NCBI GenBank assembly: GCA_013390605.1
Contig: JACAUB010000001.1
Span: 3,892,575 to 3,956,574 of the forward strand
Length of the DNA stretch: 64,000 bases
Direction: 5' to 3'
Source of the DNA: Bacteroidota bacterium
GTDB lineage: Bacteria; Bacteroidota; Bacteroidia; Bacteroidales; Cfx3-03
Shown: one piece after another, positions 27,244-36,102 of the stretch
Numbering within the stretch: the first letter of the stretch is position 1
Layout of the letters: every line of letters starts with the position of its first letter
The notes under the pieces: model-generated
Seen by the model: the letters and a program-made list of their open reading frames with translations, nothing else
Database searches by the model: none
What the model was told of the DNA's origin: nothing
Translations under genes and position numbers: made by a program

Positions 27244-27810
27244 TCAAGCAAAAACAATTTTGTATTTACATCGTTCATCTCCTCTTCGGACAGATGAGAT
27301 TACTGTTGCCGTAGCAGCAACACCTGCAACGGTTGAGAACATCTTTTCAGTGAAGCCTTCCGAGCAATAACAGATTGCAGATGTATCCTGTTCCTTCTTA
27401 TGTTTAATGATCGGACAAACACAATAATTTTTATTTTCGTTGGCGATCAGTGTTTTATTAGATTTATTGTAATCTATTTCCCAGTTCCATTTCTCCTGTA
27501 AAAAGCCGATAAACTTATCCAGATGGCCAATATAACCAGATAAGACATCGTCCATTTTCAAATTATTATAATGAACAATAGCAGATTTACGCAAGACTTT
27601 TCGAACCGCTTCCTGATCCAACCCACTATTTAAATTCGAAATCAACATGGATACCCAATCTTGAATGAGTACCTGATTGTCTTCAGGTACTGATAATAAT
27701 GGTTTTGAACGCTCGATATTTTTAGTTGATAAAGCAATAGCACTAAAACCACATAAGCAAACACCCGATAGGCAAGCTGTTTTTAAAAAACTTTTTCTAC
27801 TTATTGACAT
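27244..27810 (-). CDS. Cys-rich exported protein of unknown function
   Basis: 188 residues, not firmly recognised. The N-terminus SRKSFLK (4-10) followed by a hydrophobic stretch resembles a twin-arginine signal with Lys replacing the second Arg; two Cys in the hydrophobic part (CLSGVCLCG) also allow a lipoprotein. The body has paired-cysteine clusters CVC and CYC about 17 residues apart and a further Cys near the end, suggesting metal or Fe-S binding. The arrangement recalls the ATC hydrolase/4-vinyl-reductase-like families that detect or hold small molecules, but that is a guess. It has no operon partner. Confidence 0.6.
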   Translation of the reverse strand: MSISRKSFLKTACLSGVCLCGFSAIALSTKNIERSKPLLSVPEDNQVLIQDWVSMLISNLNSGLDQEAVRKVLRKSAIVHYNNLKMDDVLSGYIGHLDKFIGFLQEKWNWEIDYNKSNKTLIANENKNYCVCPIIKHKKEQDTSAICYCSEGFTEKMFSTVAGVAATATVISSVRRGDERCKYKIVFA

Positions 27811-28346
27811 GGTTGTTCTTGTTATAAACTGGTTATGACTAGAAATCCTTTCCCCTGATTGTTGAGTTGTAAAGATAAAGTTACAATATTAAAATAGCAA
27901 ATAAACTCCATACTTTATCAAGAAACACGACTGATTCAGAAAAATAAAGATCCTATATTAAATCAAAAGTATAGAATCGTATCATGGGCATATTCCGTTC
28001 ACACTATTACAAACACATATTATTCGTTATTTAGATTCAATATGTAAAACGAATATAAAATGTGATTTAAGAAAATTTAGAATTATAAAATTCTACTGAA
28101 ATTTTATTAGTAAATTTGCATACTCAAAAAACTGTAATCCAGAATTAGTTTGAGTCGTTATTAATACTGATATTGTTTACACTAGAATCATCGACAAACT
28201 TGAGTTGGTCATAGATTCTATTAGGCTTGTAATAAATCCAGAGAAAGAGCTATGAAATTGAAGATTATTCATTTTACATGATTTTTTTTCCAAAAGGCAA
28301 TGACTATAATCGTTCTCAACATATTTCAAATTTCAATTATTTAAAG
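27811..28346. other. Promoter and long leader of the NifU-like/GGGtGRT operon
   Basis: About 536 bases without a convincing gene. A -7 box TAAATTTG at 28111-28118 implies transcription from about 28125 and a leader near 220 bases. A 9-codon frame starting ATG at 28252 ends in a TGA that overlaps an in-frame ATG (28278) for the scaffold gene. Whether this small frame is translated is unknown. Confidence 0.4.
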
Positions 28347-29039
28347 ATGAGTTTTACACACGAAGTTGAAGGTATGATCTGTGTCGCTCAAGGCGCGAAT
28401 CATGGCTCTGCCCCCATACCAGAGGAAGGTAAATGGGTAAAGGCAAAAGAAGTTAAAGACATTTCGGGTTTAACCCATGGTATTGGTTGGTGCGCCCCAC
28501 AGCAGGGAGCATGCAAGCTTACCCTTAATGTTAAAGAAGGCATTATTCAGGAAGCATTGGTTGAAACCATTGGTTGTACAGGTATGACCCACTCAGCAGC
28601 TATGGCTTCTGAGATTCTTCCAGGCAAAACTATTCTTGAAGCATTAAATACCGACCTTGTTTGCGATGCAATCAACACTGCTATGCGCGAACTATTTCTT
28701 CAAATTGTATATGGTCGTACACAAACTGCTTTCTCTGAAGGTGGTCTACCTATTGGTGCTGGTCTTGAAGACTTAGGTAAAGGTCTTCGTGGTGTTACCG
28801 GAACTTTATATGGTACCGTAGCCAAAGGTCCTCGTTACCTTGAAATGGCTGAAGGTTATATTACTAAGATCGGTTTGGATGCCGGAAACGAAATCATTGG
28901 TTACGAATTTGTAAGCCTTGGTCGTATGATGGACATGATTAAAGCCGGTACCGATGCTAACGAAGCATTGAAAAAAGCTTCAGGCAAATATGGCCGTATT
29001 GATGAAGCAGTGATAGTTATTGACCCACGTAAAGAATAG
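28347..29039 (+). CDS. NifU-like iron-sulfur scaffold protein
   Basis: 230 residues from the ATG at 28347; a frame 23 codons longer begins at 28278 but its extra residues (rich in Asn, Phe, Ser) do not look conserved. The fold is IscU/NifU-N-like: Cys49 and Cys56 in GWCAPQQGACKL and Cys77 in GCTGMTHSAAM are the likely cluster ligands, with Cys106 further on. The gene is followed after 12 bases by the GGGtGRT gene, a pairing known from Bacteroidota and other anaerobes, and the two surely share a transcript. A role in cluster assembly for a specific enzyme is inferred; the client is not known. Confidence 0.85.
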   Translation: MSFTHEVEGMICVAQGANHGSAPIPEEGKWVKAKEVKDISGLTHGIGWCAPQQGACKLTLNVKEGIIQEALVETIGCTGMTHSAAMASEILPGKTILEALNTDLVCDAINTAMRELFLQIVYGRTQTAFSEGGLPIGAGLEDLGKGLRGVTGTLYGTVAKGPRYLEMAEGYITKIGLDAGNEIIGYEFVSLGRMMDMIKAGTDANEALKKASGKYGRIDEAVIVIDPRKE

Positions 29040-29051
29040 GAGAAACAAGAT

Positions 29052-30044
29052 ATGCCATTATTTGAAAGTTACGAAAGACGAATTAACCAGATTAACAAAG
29101 TGCTTAATTCGTACGGTATTTCTTCTATTGAAGAAGCTAAGAAAATCTGCGACGATAAAGGAGTTGATGTTTACAAAATTGTAAAAGATATTCAACCTAT
29201 TGCCTTCGAAAATGCCATGTGGGCTTACATCGTTGGTGGTGCTATTGCTATTAAAAAAGGACAAACTCAGGCAGCTGATATCGCAGCTACTTTAGGCGAA
29301 GGTTTACAAGCTTTTTGTATCCCGGGTTCTGTTGCCGACGACCGTAAGGTTGGTATTGGTCATGGAAATTTGGCTGCAATGTTGCTTCGCGAAGAAACGA
29401 AGTGTTTTGCTTTCCTTGCAGGTCATGAATCATTTGCTGCTGCTGAAGGCGCTATTGGTTTAGCCAGATCAGCTAACCGCGTCCGCAAAGAGCCTTTACG
29501 CGTTATCTTAAACGGATTGGGTAAAGATGCTGCTAAAATCATTGCACGTATCAATGGATTTACTTATGTTCAAACCAAGTTTGATTATGCTACCGGCGAA
29601 TTACATGAAGTAGCTCGTATCGCTTATTCAACTGGCGAAAAAGGAAAAGTAAACTGCTATGGTGCTGACGATGTTCGTGAAGGTGTAGCTATTCTACATA
29701 GTGAAGGTGTTGATGTTTCTATTACCGGAAACTCTACTAACCCAACACGTTTCCAACACCCTGTTGCTGGTACTTATAAAAAAGAGTGTATAGAACAAGG
29801 CAAGAAATATTTCTCAGTTGCTTCGGGTGGCGGTACAGGCCGTACGTTACATCCTGACAACATGGGTGCTGGTCCTGCCTCTTATGGTATGACTGATACA
29901 ATGGGACGCATGCACTCTGATGCTCAGTTTGCAGGTTCTTCATCTGTTCCGGCACACGTTGAAATGATGGGCTTAATCGGTATGGGTAACAACCCAATGG
30001 TTGGTGCATCTGTTGCTGTTGCTGTTGCTATCTCGCAAGCATAA
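29052..30044 (+). CDS. GGGtGRT protein
   Basis: 330 residues. It carries the name-giving motif GGGTGRT (259-265) near the C-terminal third, a Gly-rich stretch that looks like a nucleotide or phosphate loop, plus further Gly/Met-rich blocks up to VAVAVAISQ. This family has no assigned biochemical function. It follows a NifU-like scaffold gene with 12 bases between, so its work is probably linked to Fe-S assembly or an Fe-S-dependent step. Codon use is more biased than its neighbours (many GGT, GCT, CGT), which suggests high expression. Confidence 0.88.
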   Translation: MPLFESYERRINQINKVLNSYGISSIEEAKKICDDKGVDVYKIVKDIQPIAFENAMWAYIVGGAIAIKKGQTQAADIAATLGEGLQAFCIPGSVADDRKVGIGHGNLAAMLLREETKCFAFLAGHESFAAAEGAIGLARSANRVRKEPLRVILNGLGKDAAKIIARINGFTYVQTKFDYATGELHEVARIAYSTGEKGKVNCYGADDVREGVAILHSEGVDVSITGNSTNPTRFQHPVAGTYKKECIEQGKKYFSVASGGGTGRTLHPDNMGAGPASYGMTDTMGRMHSDAQFAGSSSVPAHVEMMGLIGMGNNPMVGASVAVAVAISQA

Positions 30045-30054
30045 CATTTTTCTA

Positions 30055-30104
30055 AATCAAACAAAAAGGACTGGCAAATCTTTGTCAGTCCTTTTTGTTT
30101 GATT
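30055..30104. terminator. Strong bidirectional terminator, 24-bp arms
   Basis: The arms 30055-30078 and 30081-30104 pair over 24 bp with one G-T mismatch around a 2-base loop; the T-rich right half gives a U-tract. It serves the GGGtGRT gene and possibly the convergent gene at 30131. Confidence 0.9.
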
Positions 30105-30130
30105 AATAAGAGAAAGCTTGTTATGCAGAG

Positions 30131-30958
30131 TTATAGTTGTATTCTAATGTTGTATACGGTACTCTTATCCTCGTAGAATATATTAAAAAATTCTTTCGTA
30201 AAAGATACTACTCTGAACTTTGAATACGATGAAACGCCTTCCAATTGACCTTTTATCATAATCAGTCCATTTTCATTCGTAATCTCGCTAATTGTAAATT
30301 TATTTTCTAATGCTGCCAGAGACATATCACTTGCGCTACTCCATAACTTTGTTTCGAAAACAGCTTGAAAGTCTCTTTTATCTGCTATTATTTTTTTAAA
30401 GTCTTCAATATCGGGAAGTTGATTTGTATATGCAATTCCTGTCAAATTTGTCTCTGCTGTTGACCCTGATTGAAAGTAGCCGCCCATTTTATTTCCTTCT
30501 GTCCGTTGGTTGGTCAAATAAATGATATTTGCGCCCATCATCGCAGCCTGAATCTTAAGCTTTTTATAGGCTCTCTCTTTTACCCTTTCTTGATTAGAAA
30601 GAGTCGTTGTACCTTTTGCTTTTGAACTTACATCACCAATTTTAAATAATCCTTTTACTTCGCCCTCTACCTGTGTAATTGTAACATTTTCATAATCATT
30701 AACACTTGCTACTGTTTTATACGAAGTTGCCTCGGCAAAAGTTTGTACCCTTCCATTTTTGAAAACGATCTTCTGAACAGAATTCTTGTAGATTGAGTTA
30801 ATCAGATCTTCTCCAGGATATGTGTATTTAACAGCATCAGGAGTTAGCTCTTTAACAGAACAAGCGATTTTTTGATTATTTGAAAAAATAGTGTCTGATT
30901 GCCCAAAGCATATAGCTGCTATGAGAATAGCAATTGATGTTAATACTTGTTTCTTCAT
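30131..30958 (-). CDS. Exported protein of unknown function
   Basis: 275 residues, ATG start, signal peptide ending near CFGQS (17-21). A small beta-rich N-terminal part (about 25-70: IFSNNQKIACSVKELTPDAVKYTYPGE in pieces) resembles the short repeat found in Bacteroidota proteins that pair with DUF4369 or similar. A middle block (AMMGANIIYLTNQ) recalls YbjQ/heavy-metal-like ligand domains. No catalytic motif is visible. It stands alone between the GGGtGRT operon and the HXXEE membrane protein. Periplasmic or outer-membrane location is likely; function unknown. Confidence 0.7.
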   Translation of the reverse strand: MKKQVLTSIAILIAAICFGQSDTIFSNNQKIACSVKELTPDAVKYTYPGEDLINSIYKNSVQKIVFKNGRVQTFAEATSYKTVASVNDYENVTITQVEGEVKGLFKIGDVSSKAKGTTTLSNQERVKERAYKKLKIQAAMMGANIIYLTNQRTEGNKMGGYFQSGSTAETNLTGIAYTNQLPDIEDFKKIIADKRDFQAVFETKLWSSASDMSLAALENKFTISEITNENGLIMIKGQLEGVSSYSKFRVVSFTKEFFNIFYEDKSTVYNIRIQL

Positions 30959-31056
30959 GGTGGTTTAATGTTTCAAATTTGATTTCTATTTTACAATATA
31001 AATTATCAATTATTAAGCCAAAAGTAGTGAAAAACATAAGAACAAGAAGCATTTAT

Positions 31057-31551
31057 TCATATATTCGAGATAATACTCCCTGCTTCTAAAAATATAAAAA
31101 CAAGCATAATTCCAATAAGTGCACCAATGACTGAAGATATTACGATCTCTTTCAAATTGAGTTTATTTATTGTAAAAGTCTTAAAGAGAATGTATGCGGT
31201 CAATGGTAGATTAATAAAAAGTGCTGTAATTACGCCAGGGACATATCGACTAAATGATATTGTACCTATGAGGTGAGGAAAGAAAACATTCAGAAAAAGC
31301 ATTCCTGCAAAACCAGTTGCAACATAGTTAAACTGTTTGTCGGATTTATAGAAGCTTTTTACAAATATGACAATAAACCCTAAGACTGTAAAGAGCGTTA
31401 CTGCAATAATAAACTGTTGAGTTGTTACTGTGGTATGTATTGGTGATGGAATTGGCTTTCCCCATTCTTCCATACCATAACCTTCTTCTATGTTATGAAG
31501 CAAAAAAGCGAAAGGCAGAAGAGTAACGGCTTTTTCTAGTTTTATTTCCAT
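31057..31551 (-). CDS. HXXEE-domain membrane protein
   Basis: 164 residues with four hydrophobic segments (about 45-65, 77-92, 98-120 and 131-160). The opening LLHNIEEGYGMEEW contains His19-Asn-Ile-Glu22-Glu23, the HXXEE signature, a small membrane-protein family without a known role. The gene stands alone, downstream of a long hairpin that follows the GH106-like gene. Nothing else in the locus suggests a function. Confidence 0.8.
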   Translation of the reverse strand: MEIKLEKAVTLLPFAFLLHNIEEGYGMEEWGKPIPSPIHTTVTTQQFIIAVTLFTVLGFIVIFVKSFYKSDKQFNYVATGFAGMLFLNVFFPHLIGTISFSRYVPGVITALFINLPLTAYILFKTFTINKLNLKEIVISSVIGALIGIMLVFIFLEAGSIISNI

Positions 31552-31658
31552 ATTATTATTGAAATTATGACATAAACATCTAAAAAGTAAATATGGGTCA
31601 ATAGAAACGGAGGAAAGTATTTAACATTCTGGAATAAGTTTACAACCTAAAAATCTAT

Positions 31659-31729
31659 CATTTAGGCCATCAGGCAAAATCTCCACCTTAATATCATCAA
31701 TAAGGAGATTTTGCCTGCTAGCCTAAATG
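31659..31729 (-). terminator. Long stem-loop downstream of the deoxysugar operon
   Basis: CATTTAGGC...CAGGCAAAATCTCC (31659-31684) is matched by GGAGATTTTGCCTG...GCCTAAATG (31704-31729), nearly 26 bp with a small mismatched patch. It lies 60-130 bases beyond the last gene of the eight-gene operon. On the minus strand a TTTTT run occurs shortly after. Confidence 0.65.
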
Positions 31730-31791
31730 AAGACTATAATCAATTTGATAGTCGCAATGCAAGGACAAAAGAGCAAGAACTAATCTGTCAA

Positions 31792-34700
31792 TTACTTTGC
31801 TTTTAAAATTGTGACCGGACCTATCAACCCGGATTTTATCTCTCCCCTATAACGCGTAGGAATGGTTGTGTAGTTGTTTGATGCTGTATTATACACCAAC
31901 ACCTCAATACTGTTCTCTCCGGCTTTAGCCAATGTTGTAATATCGAATTTGAAGGGAGGCGATAATTTAATACCCGCACTTTTACCATTTACAATCAGCT
32001 CAGCAGAAGAGACAACTTCACCCAAATCGATTTCCAGTTTATGCTGTAAATCACTTGCCTCAATCTTGATCATTTTCCGATACCATGCTCCACCTGAATA
32101 GGCTCTTAATCCATCAATCTTAGACCAGTCGCCTAACGTGATGTTTCCCTTTCCACATTCTTGATTAATGTATTGCGGAATAGCTGCACCTCCCACATAA
32201 CCTGATAGATAATCTATTTTCATAATCACCTGCGAACTTTCCATCTTTGGATCATTTATGGTAACTTTATATGAAGTCAATCCATCACGATTCTGATGTA
32301 CCGCAACAGGTTCTGTTTCGTTGCCATTAATCCAGGTCATTACAGATCCATAAGCCGAAAAGGTAAATGATCGTAAACCAGGAGCTGATTCAAAAGCATA
32401 CACCCCAGACCTGGCATGTGTTACAGGGCTACAATCGAAGGGCAACAAGCCCTCATCTCCATACCAATGCATTGAAACCTGTTGTGGGGCGGGGCGGGGC
32501 ACACCAGGCATCCTAAAGGCAAGATATGTTTCGCAGGCTTTATCGTAAACTACTAAAAGTGCGTTTCTTCCTTTATTAAGCAGAACGGTTTTATTGTTAC
32601 TGTCTATTTTGGAGCCATTCACAAATAGTAGCAGCGGTTTTTTATCTCCGGAGAGGAGTTCGAATGAACCGTCCGACGGAGCCAAAACGGTTGTATAAAG
32701 CATGTAAAAGTCACCTTCTTTTTCGGGAACTCTTTTTAACGAATGTCTTTCTTCACTTAGCGCCCCCAAACGGATAAAGTTATCATACATCTGCCCCTTT
32801 AACCCATGATATCCCTGATGACCATAATCTCCTTCCACACCATGCCGCCACGAAAAGCTATAATCTTCCCAATTATATTTTTTATCTGCAATTTTGACTA
32901 TGTCATCTTTACTCCGGGGAATCATTTTCAGTAAGTCAGCCTCATCAGGAAGCTTTTCTAAAGGACCCAGCTTAAGAAACTGTAATCCATATTCACATGT
33001 TATTTTTTTCTGTTCTTTATCAATAATGAACTCCTCACCGTCATAATCCACGTTTTCCTTAAAATATAACTGACGAACTTGTGCCCCCATCATCTCTTTG
33101 GATGCCGGAAGCTGAAAATCACCCCATTGATTATCCAATGAAGGTTTTAGTTCGAACTCCCAGATATTATCAATGGCAACCCGTTGAGGATCTTTCAAAA
33201 TAGTAACCTCTTTAATAGCTGCTTCAGGCAGTGATGCTTCCGGATTGAAAACAATAAGCTGTATTTCTTTATTTGTTAATGGCAAAGTGATTTCCGTTCC
33301 ATCTGCTGTTTGCTTTGTATAATTAGAAAGAGATTTGATCTCTCCATTCCATGGGTTCCAGAGTTGAACAGTTCCTTTTGATTTAAAGAAGCATTTAGTG
33401 CCTTCGGGCAGATTATACAATGCATAGACTTCGCGTTTACCAATTGCCCGATGCATCACATATGGCCGATCTTTTACTTCGGAAAGGATCTTGAAATCAG
33501 GAGTGTATAAGTGAGCAATTGCAGTATATACTTCACTTTGATCATTGCATTTTACTACATTCTTGCTCTCTGAAAATATAGATGTTATTAATTTTGAAAC
33601 CTCCGTATCGTTGGCTCCATTCTTCTCCGTAGTTTCAGGAAGCTCTCCAATATTTACAATAATCCCACCCGCCTTCTTAAATGCTTCAAGCTTTTTAAGC
33701 GTTGAATAACGAATAACTTTCATTGATGGCACAACCAACACTCTATACTTTTCACCCGAGACCTTTAGCTCTCCATTCTTCGTTTCGGCACGTGCAATTG
33801 ATTCAAAATCGATAAAATCAAAATCTACACCTTTATCATATAGTTGTGTTCCTGCTTCAAAAGCGACTTTAACTGATTTGTCTCCATCCATATTTGCTAC
33901 AACAGGTTCAGTCGGATAGATAACAGCAACATCACATACATGATTCCCTTGTGATAATGTGTAAGCCAATCGTTGAACGCACTGCATCAATGGATCTATC
34001 TGTTGCCAATATGGCATCCGGAAATGGTTGCAAGGAGGTGCCCACTCCCACCAACCACCTTGTGTTGAATAATATAATCCATGAAATGACAAGAGGTTAT
34101 ATCCTGCTACAAAGTTTCCAAAGATAGCATCAGTTATACCCGATGAGGTAGTTCCCCAGCCACTACCATAAAAGCCTTCGAGCCAAACACGCGGGCGGTT
34201 ATAAAGGTGAGAAATTGAAGAAGCCACTTTTGCTTTAACGATGTCTTTTGCAAGACCAGGTTGGTCTGATCCCGGCCCCTGATTCCATCGTTGCGTACGA
34301 AAATAGTCTCCAAATTCAGCAAGATCTCTACCTCTACCACCATGATCGCAACCAAAGATCAACCCTCTGCTTTGATGCCATTCATAAACAGGCTTGAAGA
34401 AATTTTCTTCGCTCAGACCCACTAACACATCATTATAATCAAGTCTGATTTTGGCTGTTATATTGCCAATATTATTGTATAACGCATCCAGAAAAGGAAC
34501 AACATCATATCCCTTCCGTTTTTTAAATTCAGCTCGGAAATATTGATCCCATAGGTTTCCATTCACTCTAAAATTGAGCTCGTCAGAGAAAAAGAAATCC
34601 AACATATGGGAGTTTGCTGGAAGTGCCTTTTCGAACTTGTCGAAAAAGTAATGGTTATAAGCTTTTCCACTTTGAGGATGCATAGGATCGTAAGAAGGGA

Positions 34701-35379
34701 TGATTCGATCTTCATTTACACAAGTAACCTTCCATGTCTCATTACCAAATTCATAATTTAATGTACCCTCTTTAACTAAGGGCAACAGGTCTTTACGGGT
34801 TTCTATCCGTAAAGAGCTATCGGGATTGATTTTATATGCGGTTACATTTAAGAATCCAGCTGGCAGTTTCCAACTGCCCTTACCCTTTAATAATTTGGTT
34901 GAATTTCTCAGTACTGCGCCATTCATATCAGGGTGAGCCTTCAACGCCTCATCCATCGCAAAACCTTGACCAACACCCAATGTATAATCACTGAGACTGA
35001 CTGTCATTCCCCTTTTATGTGCTTCTACTGCAAACCACTTAAACAGATCCCACCATGCATCAGAAAAGAGAGCAGGTTTACTTGGATTAGAAAGTCCATA
35101 CGAAATTCCACCATGATCTTGATGACTATAATTTATTTGCAAACTTGAAATGCCCTTATTCTGCAACTGATTGAGCTGCCATTCTATACGTTCGCGGGTA
35201 AGTGTATCGCCCTGCCACCAATAAAATGGAACATCACCATAACCTTTCGGTGGAGTTTTAAACCCTGGCAACACATCCATTGAGGAACTACGATCAGGAT
35301 AACCAACCGGACGAACAGTTTGAGTGTAGCCACTCAATTGACCAAAAATCAGAACCAAAAACAAAACCTTAAATTTCAT
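31792..35379 (-). CDS. GH106-like alpha-L-rhamnosidase, secreted
   Basis: 1195 residues with signal peptide (cleavage near SGYTQ, 16-20). The N-terminal catalytic region shows the family pattern: PFYWWQGDTLTRERIEWQL, a barrel with FFFSDELN, and RVWLEGFYGSGWGTTSS. Later come beta-sandwich domains and a C-terminal GH2-like galactose-binding fold (GAWYRKMIKIEASDLQ). GH106 enzymes, for example BT0986 of B. thetaiotaomicron, remove alpha-L-rhamnose, including from rhamnogalacturonan II; acidic catalytic residues cannot be fixed by eye. As last gene of an operon with rhamnose permease and mutarotase, a rhamnosidase role is strongly supported by context. Confidence 0.82.
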   Translation of the reverse strand: MKFKVLFLVLIFGQLSGYTQTVRPVGYPDRSSSMDVLPGFKTPPKGYGDVPFYWWQGDTLTRERIEWQLNQLQNKGISSLQINYSHQDHGGISYGLSNPSKPALFSDAWWDLFKWFAVEAHKRGMTVSLSDYTLGVGQGFAMDEALKAHPDMNGAVLRNSTKLLKGKGSWKLPAGFLNVTAYKINPDSSLRIETRKDLLPLVKEGTLNYEFGNETWKVTCVNEDRIIPSYDPMHPQSGKAYNHYFFDKFEKALPANSHMLDFFFSDELNFRVNGNLWDQYFRAEFKKRKGYDVVPFLDALYNNIGNITAKIRLDYNDVLVGLSEENFFKPVYEWHQSRGLIFGCDHGGRGRDLAEFGDYFRTQRWNQGPGSDQPGLAKDIVKAKVASSISHLYNRPRVWLEGFYGSGWGTTSSGITDAIFGNFVAGYNLLSFHGLYYSTQGGWWEWAPPCNHFRMPYWQQIDPLMQCVQRLAYTLSQGNHVCDVAVIYPTEPVVANMDGDKSVKVAFEAGTQLYDKGVDFDFIDFESIARAETKNGELKVSGEKYRVLVVPSMKVIRYSTLKKLEAFKKAGGIIVNIGELPETTEKNGANDTEVSKLITSIFSESKNVVKCNDQSEVYTAIAHLYTPDFKILSEVKDRPYVMHRAIGKREVYALYNLPEGTKCFFKSKGTVQLWNPWNGEIKSLSNYTKQTADGTEITLPLTNKEIQLIVFNPEASLPEAAIKEVTILKDPQRVAIDNIWEFELKPSLDNQWGDFQLPASKEMMGAQVRQLYFKENVDYDGEEFIIDKEQKKITCEYGLQFLKLGPLEKLPDEADLLKMIPRSKDDIVKIADKKYNWEDYSFSWRHGVEGDYGHQGYHGLKGQMYDNFIRLGALSEERHSLKRVPEKEGDFYMLYTTVLAPSDGSFELLSGDKKPLLLFVNGSKIDSNNKTVLLNKGRNALLVVYDKACETYLAFRMPGVPRPAPQQVSMHWYGDEGLLPFDCSPVTHARSGVYAFESAPGLRSFTFSAYGSVMTWINGNETEPVAVHQNRDGLTSYKVTINDPKMESSQVIMKIDYLSGYVGGAAIPQYINQECGKGNITLGDWSKIDGLRAYSGGAWYRKMIKIEASDLQHKLEIDLGEVVSSAELIVNGKSAGIKLSPPFKFDITTLAKAGENSIEVLVYNTASNNYTTIPTRYRGEIKSGLIGPVTILKAK

Positions 35380-35403
35380 TATCGTATAATTAATTTTCTC
35401 GTT

Positions 35404-36099
35404 TCAATTATTCCTTTTTAGGTTCTTATACAAGCAGTTTTTTGAATCACAAATATTGCAGGTATATTCATTATATTTCACATCGTTACCAATACCAATA
35501 ATGCCACTAACAGATTTAATAGGCTGCATCAGACAACTTTCTGTTAACTGTACAAAATTAAATTGCTCAGGAAAAAGGCTAAATAGTTTTTTTTGCTGGG
35601 CCACATCCCAGCCACAATAACCTGGACTATACCGATTGGTTATCTTTAAACCTTCGTTCATCATTTCTGCTTGAAGAGATACCTGGATCAGATCCATGCC
35701 ACTCTCAACCACCAATGAGCCGAACATATCATAAACATATCCCTTGAGTAAATCACCCTCCTGCATATATTGCCGGGAAAGATCATGTATTGCCTCGCCA
35801 CATGTACAAACAAAAATAGCTACTTTACTACTCCGTTTGAGCATATTGAAGACGACCTTTTTTACATCAAATGAAACCTGCTCAACGTATACTTCATGTG
35901 TAGCCTGATGAAAAGAGACTTCATCAAATAACAGATATCCGCCCTGGATATGAAATATTTGATCACCCTGTTCAAAAAGACTATCAAGGTATTCATGCAT
36001 CATGAAAGCATAATCTGATGAGCCACCTAACAACGGCATAATGGCTTCACTGGTTAGCTTTAACTTGTTAAACGGAATTGTTTGTATCGTTGTTTGCAA
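35404..36099 (-). CDS. Stand-alone MetH-activation-domain protein (corrinoid reactivation)
   Basis: 231 residues. The methionine synthase reactivation fold is seen with the S-adenosylmethionine-binding RYSPGYCGWD (156-165, Arg156 and Tyr161) and the ESCLMQPIKSVSGIIGIG block. In MetH this domain reductively remethylates cob(II)alamin using SAM; here it is a separate protein, as in corrinoid methyltransferase systems. A Cys-rich tail CNICDSKNC (214-222) and a CTC pair (98-100) are extra and could carry an Fe-S centre or redox disulfide. Start seems to be TTG at 36099, three bases after the previous stop; no ATG fits. Tightly embedded in the operon, it most likely reactivates the corrinoid protein at 37151. 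Confidence 0.85.
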   Translation of the reverse strand: MQTTIQTIPFNKLKLTSEAIMPLLGGSSDYAFMMHEYLDSLFEQGDQIFHIQGGYLLFDEVSFHQATHEVYVEQVSFDVKKVVFNMLKRSSKVAIFVCTCGEAIHDLSRQYMQEGDLLKGYVYDMFGSLVVESGMDLIQVSLQAEMMNEGLKITNRYSPGYCGWDVAQQKKLFSLFPEQFNFVQLTESCLMQPIKSVSGIIGIGNDVKYNEYTCNICDSKNCLYKNLKRNN

Positions 36100-36102
36100 A
36101 GT

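Noticed and set aside
28252..28281. Nine-codon upstream frame coupled to the scaffold gene
   Set aside because: Too short to judge; the stop/ATG overlap is suggestive but the protein after 28278 only looks conserved from 28347.
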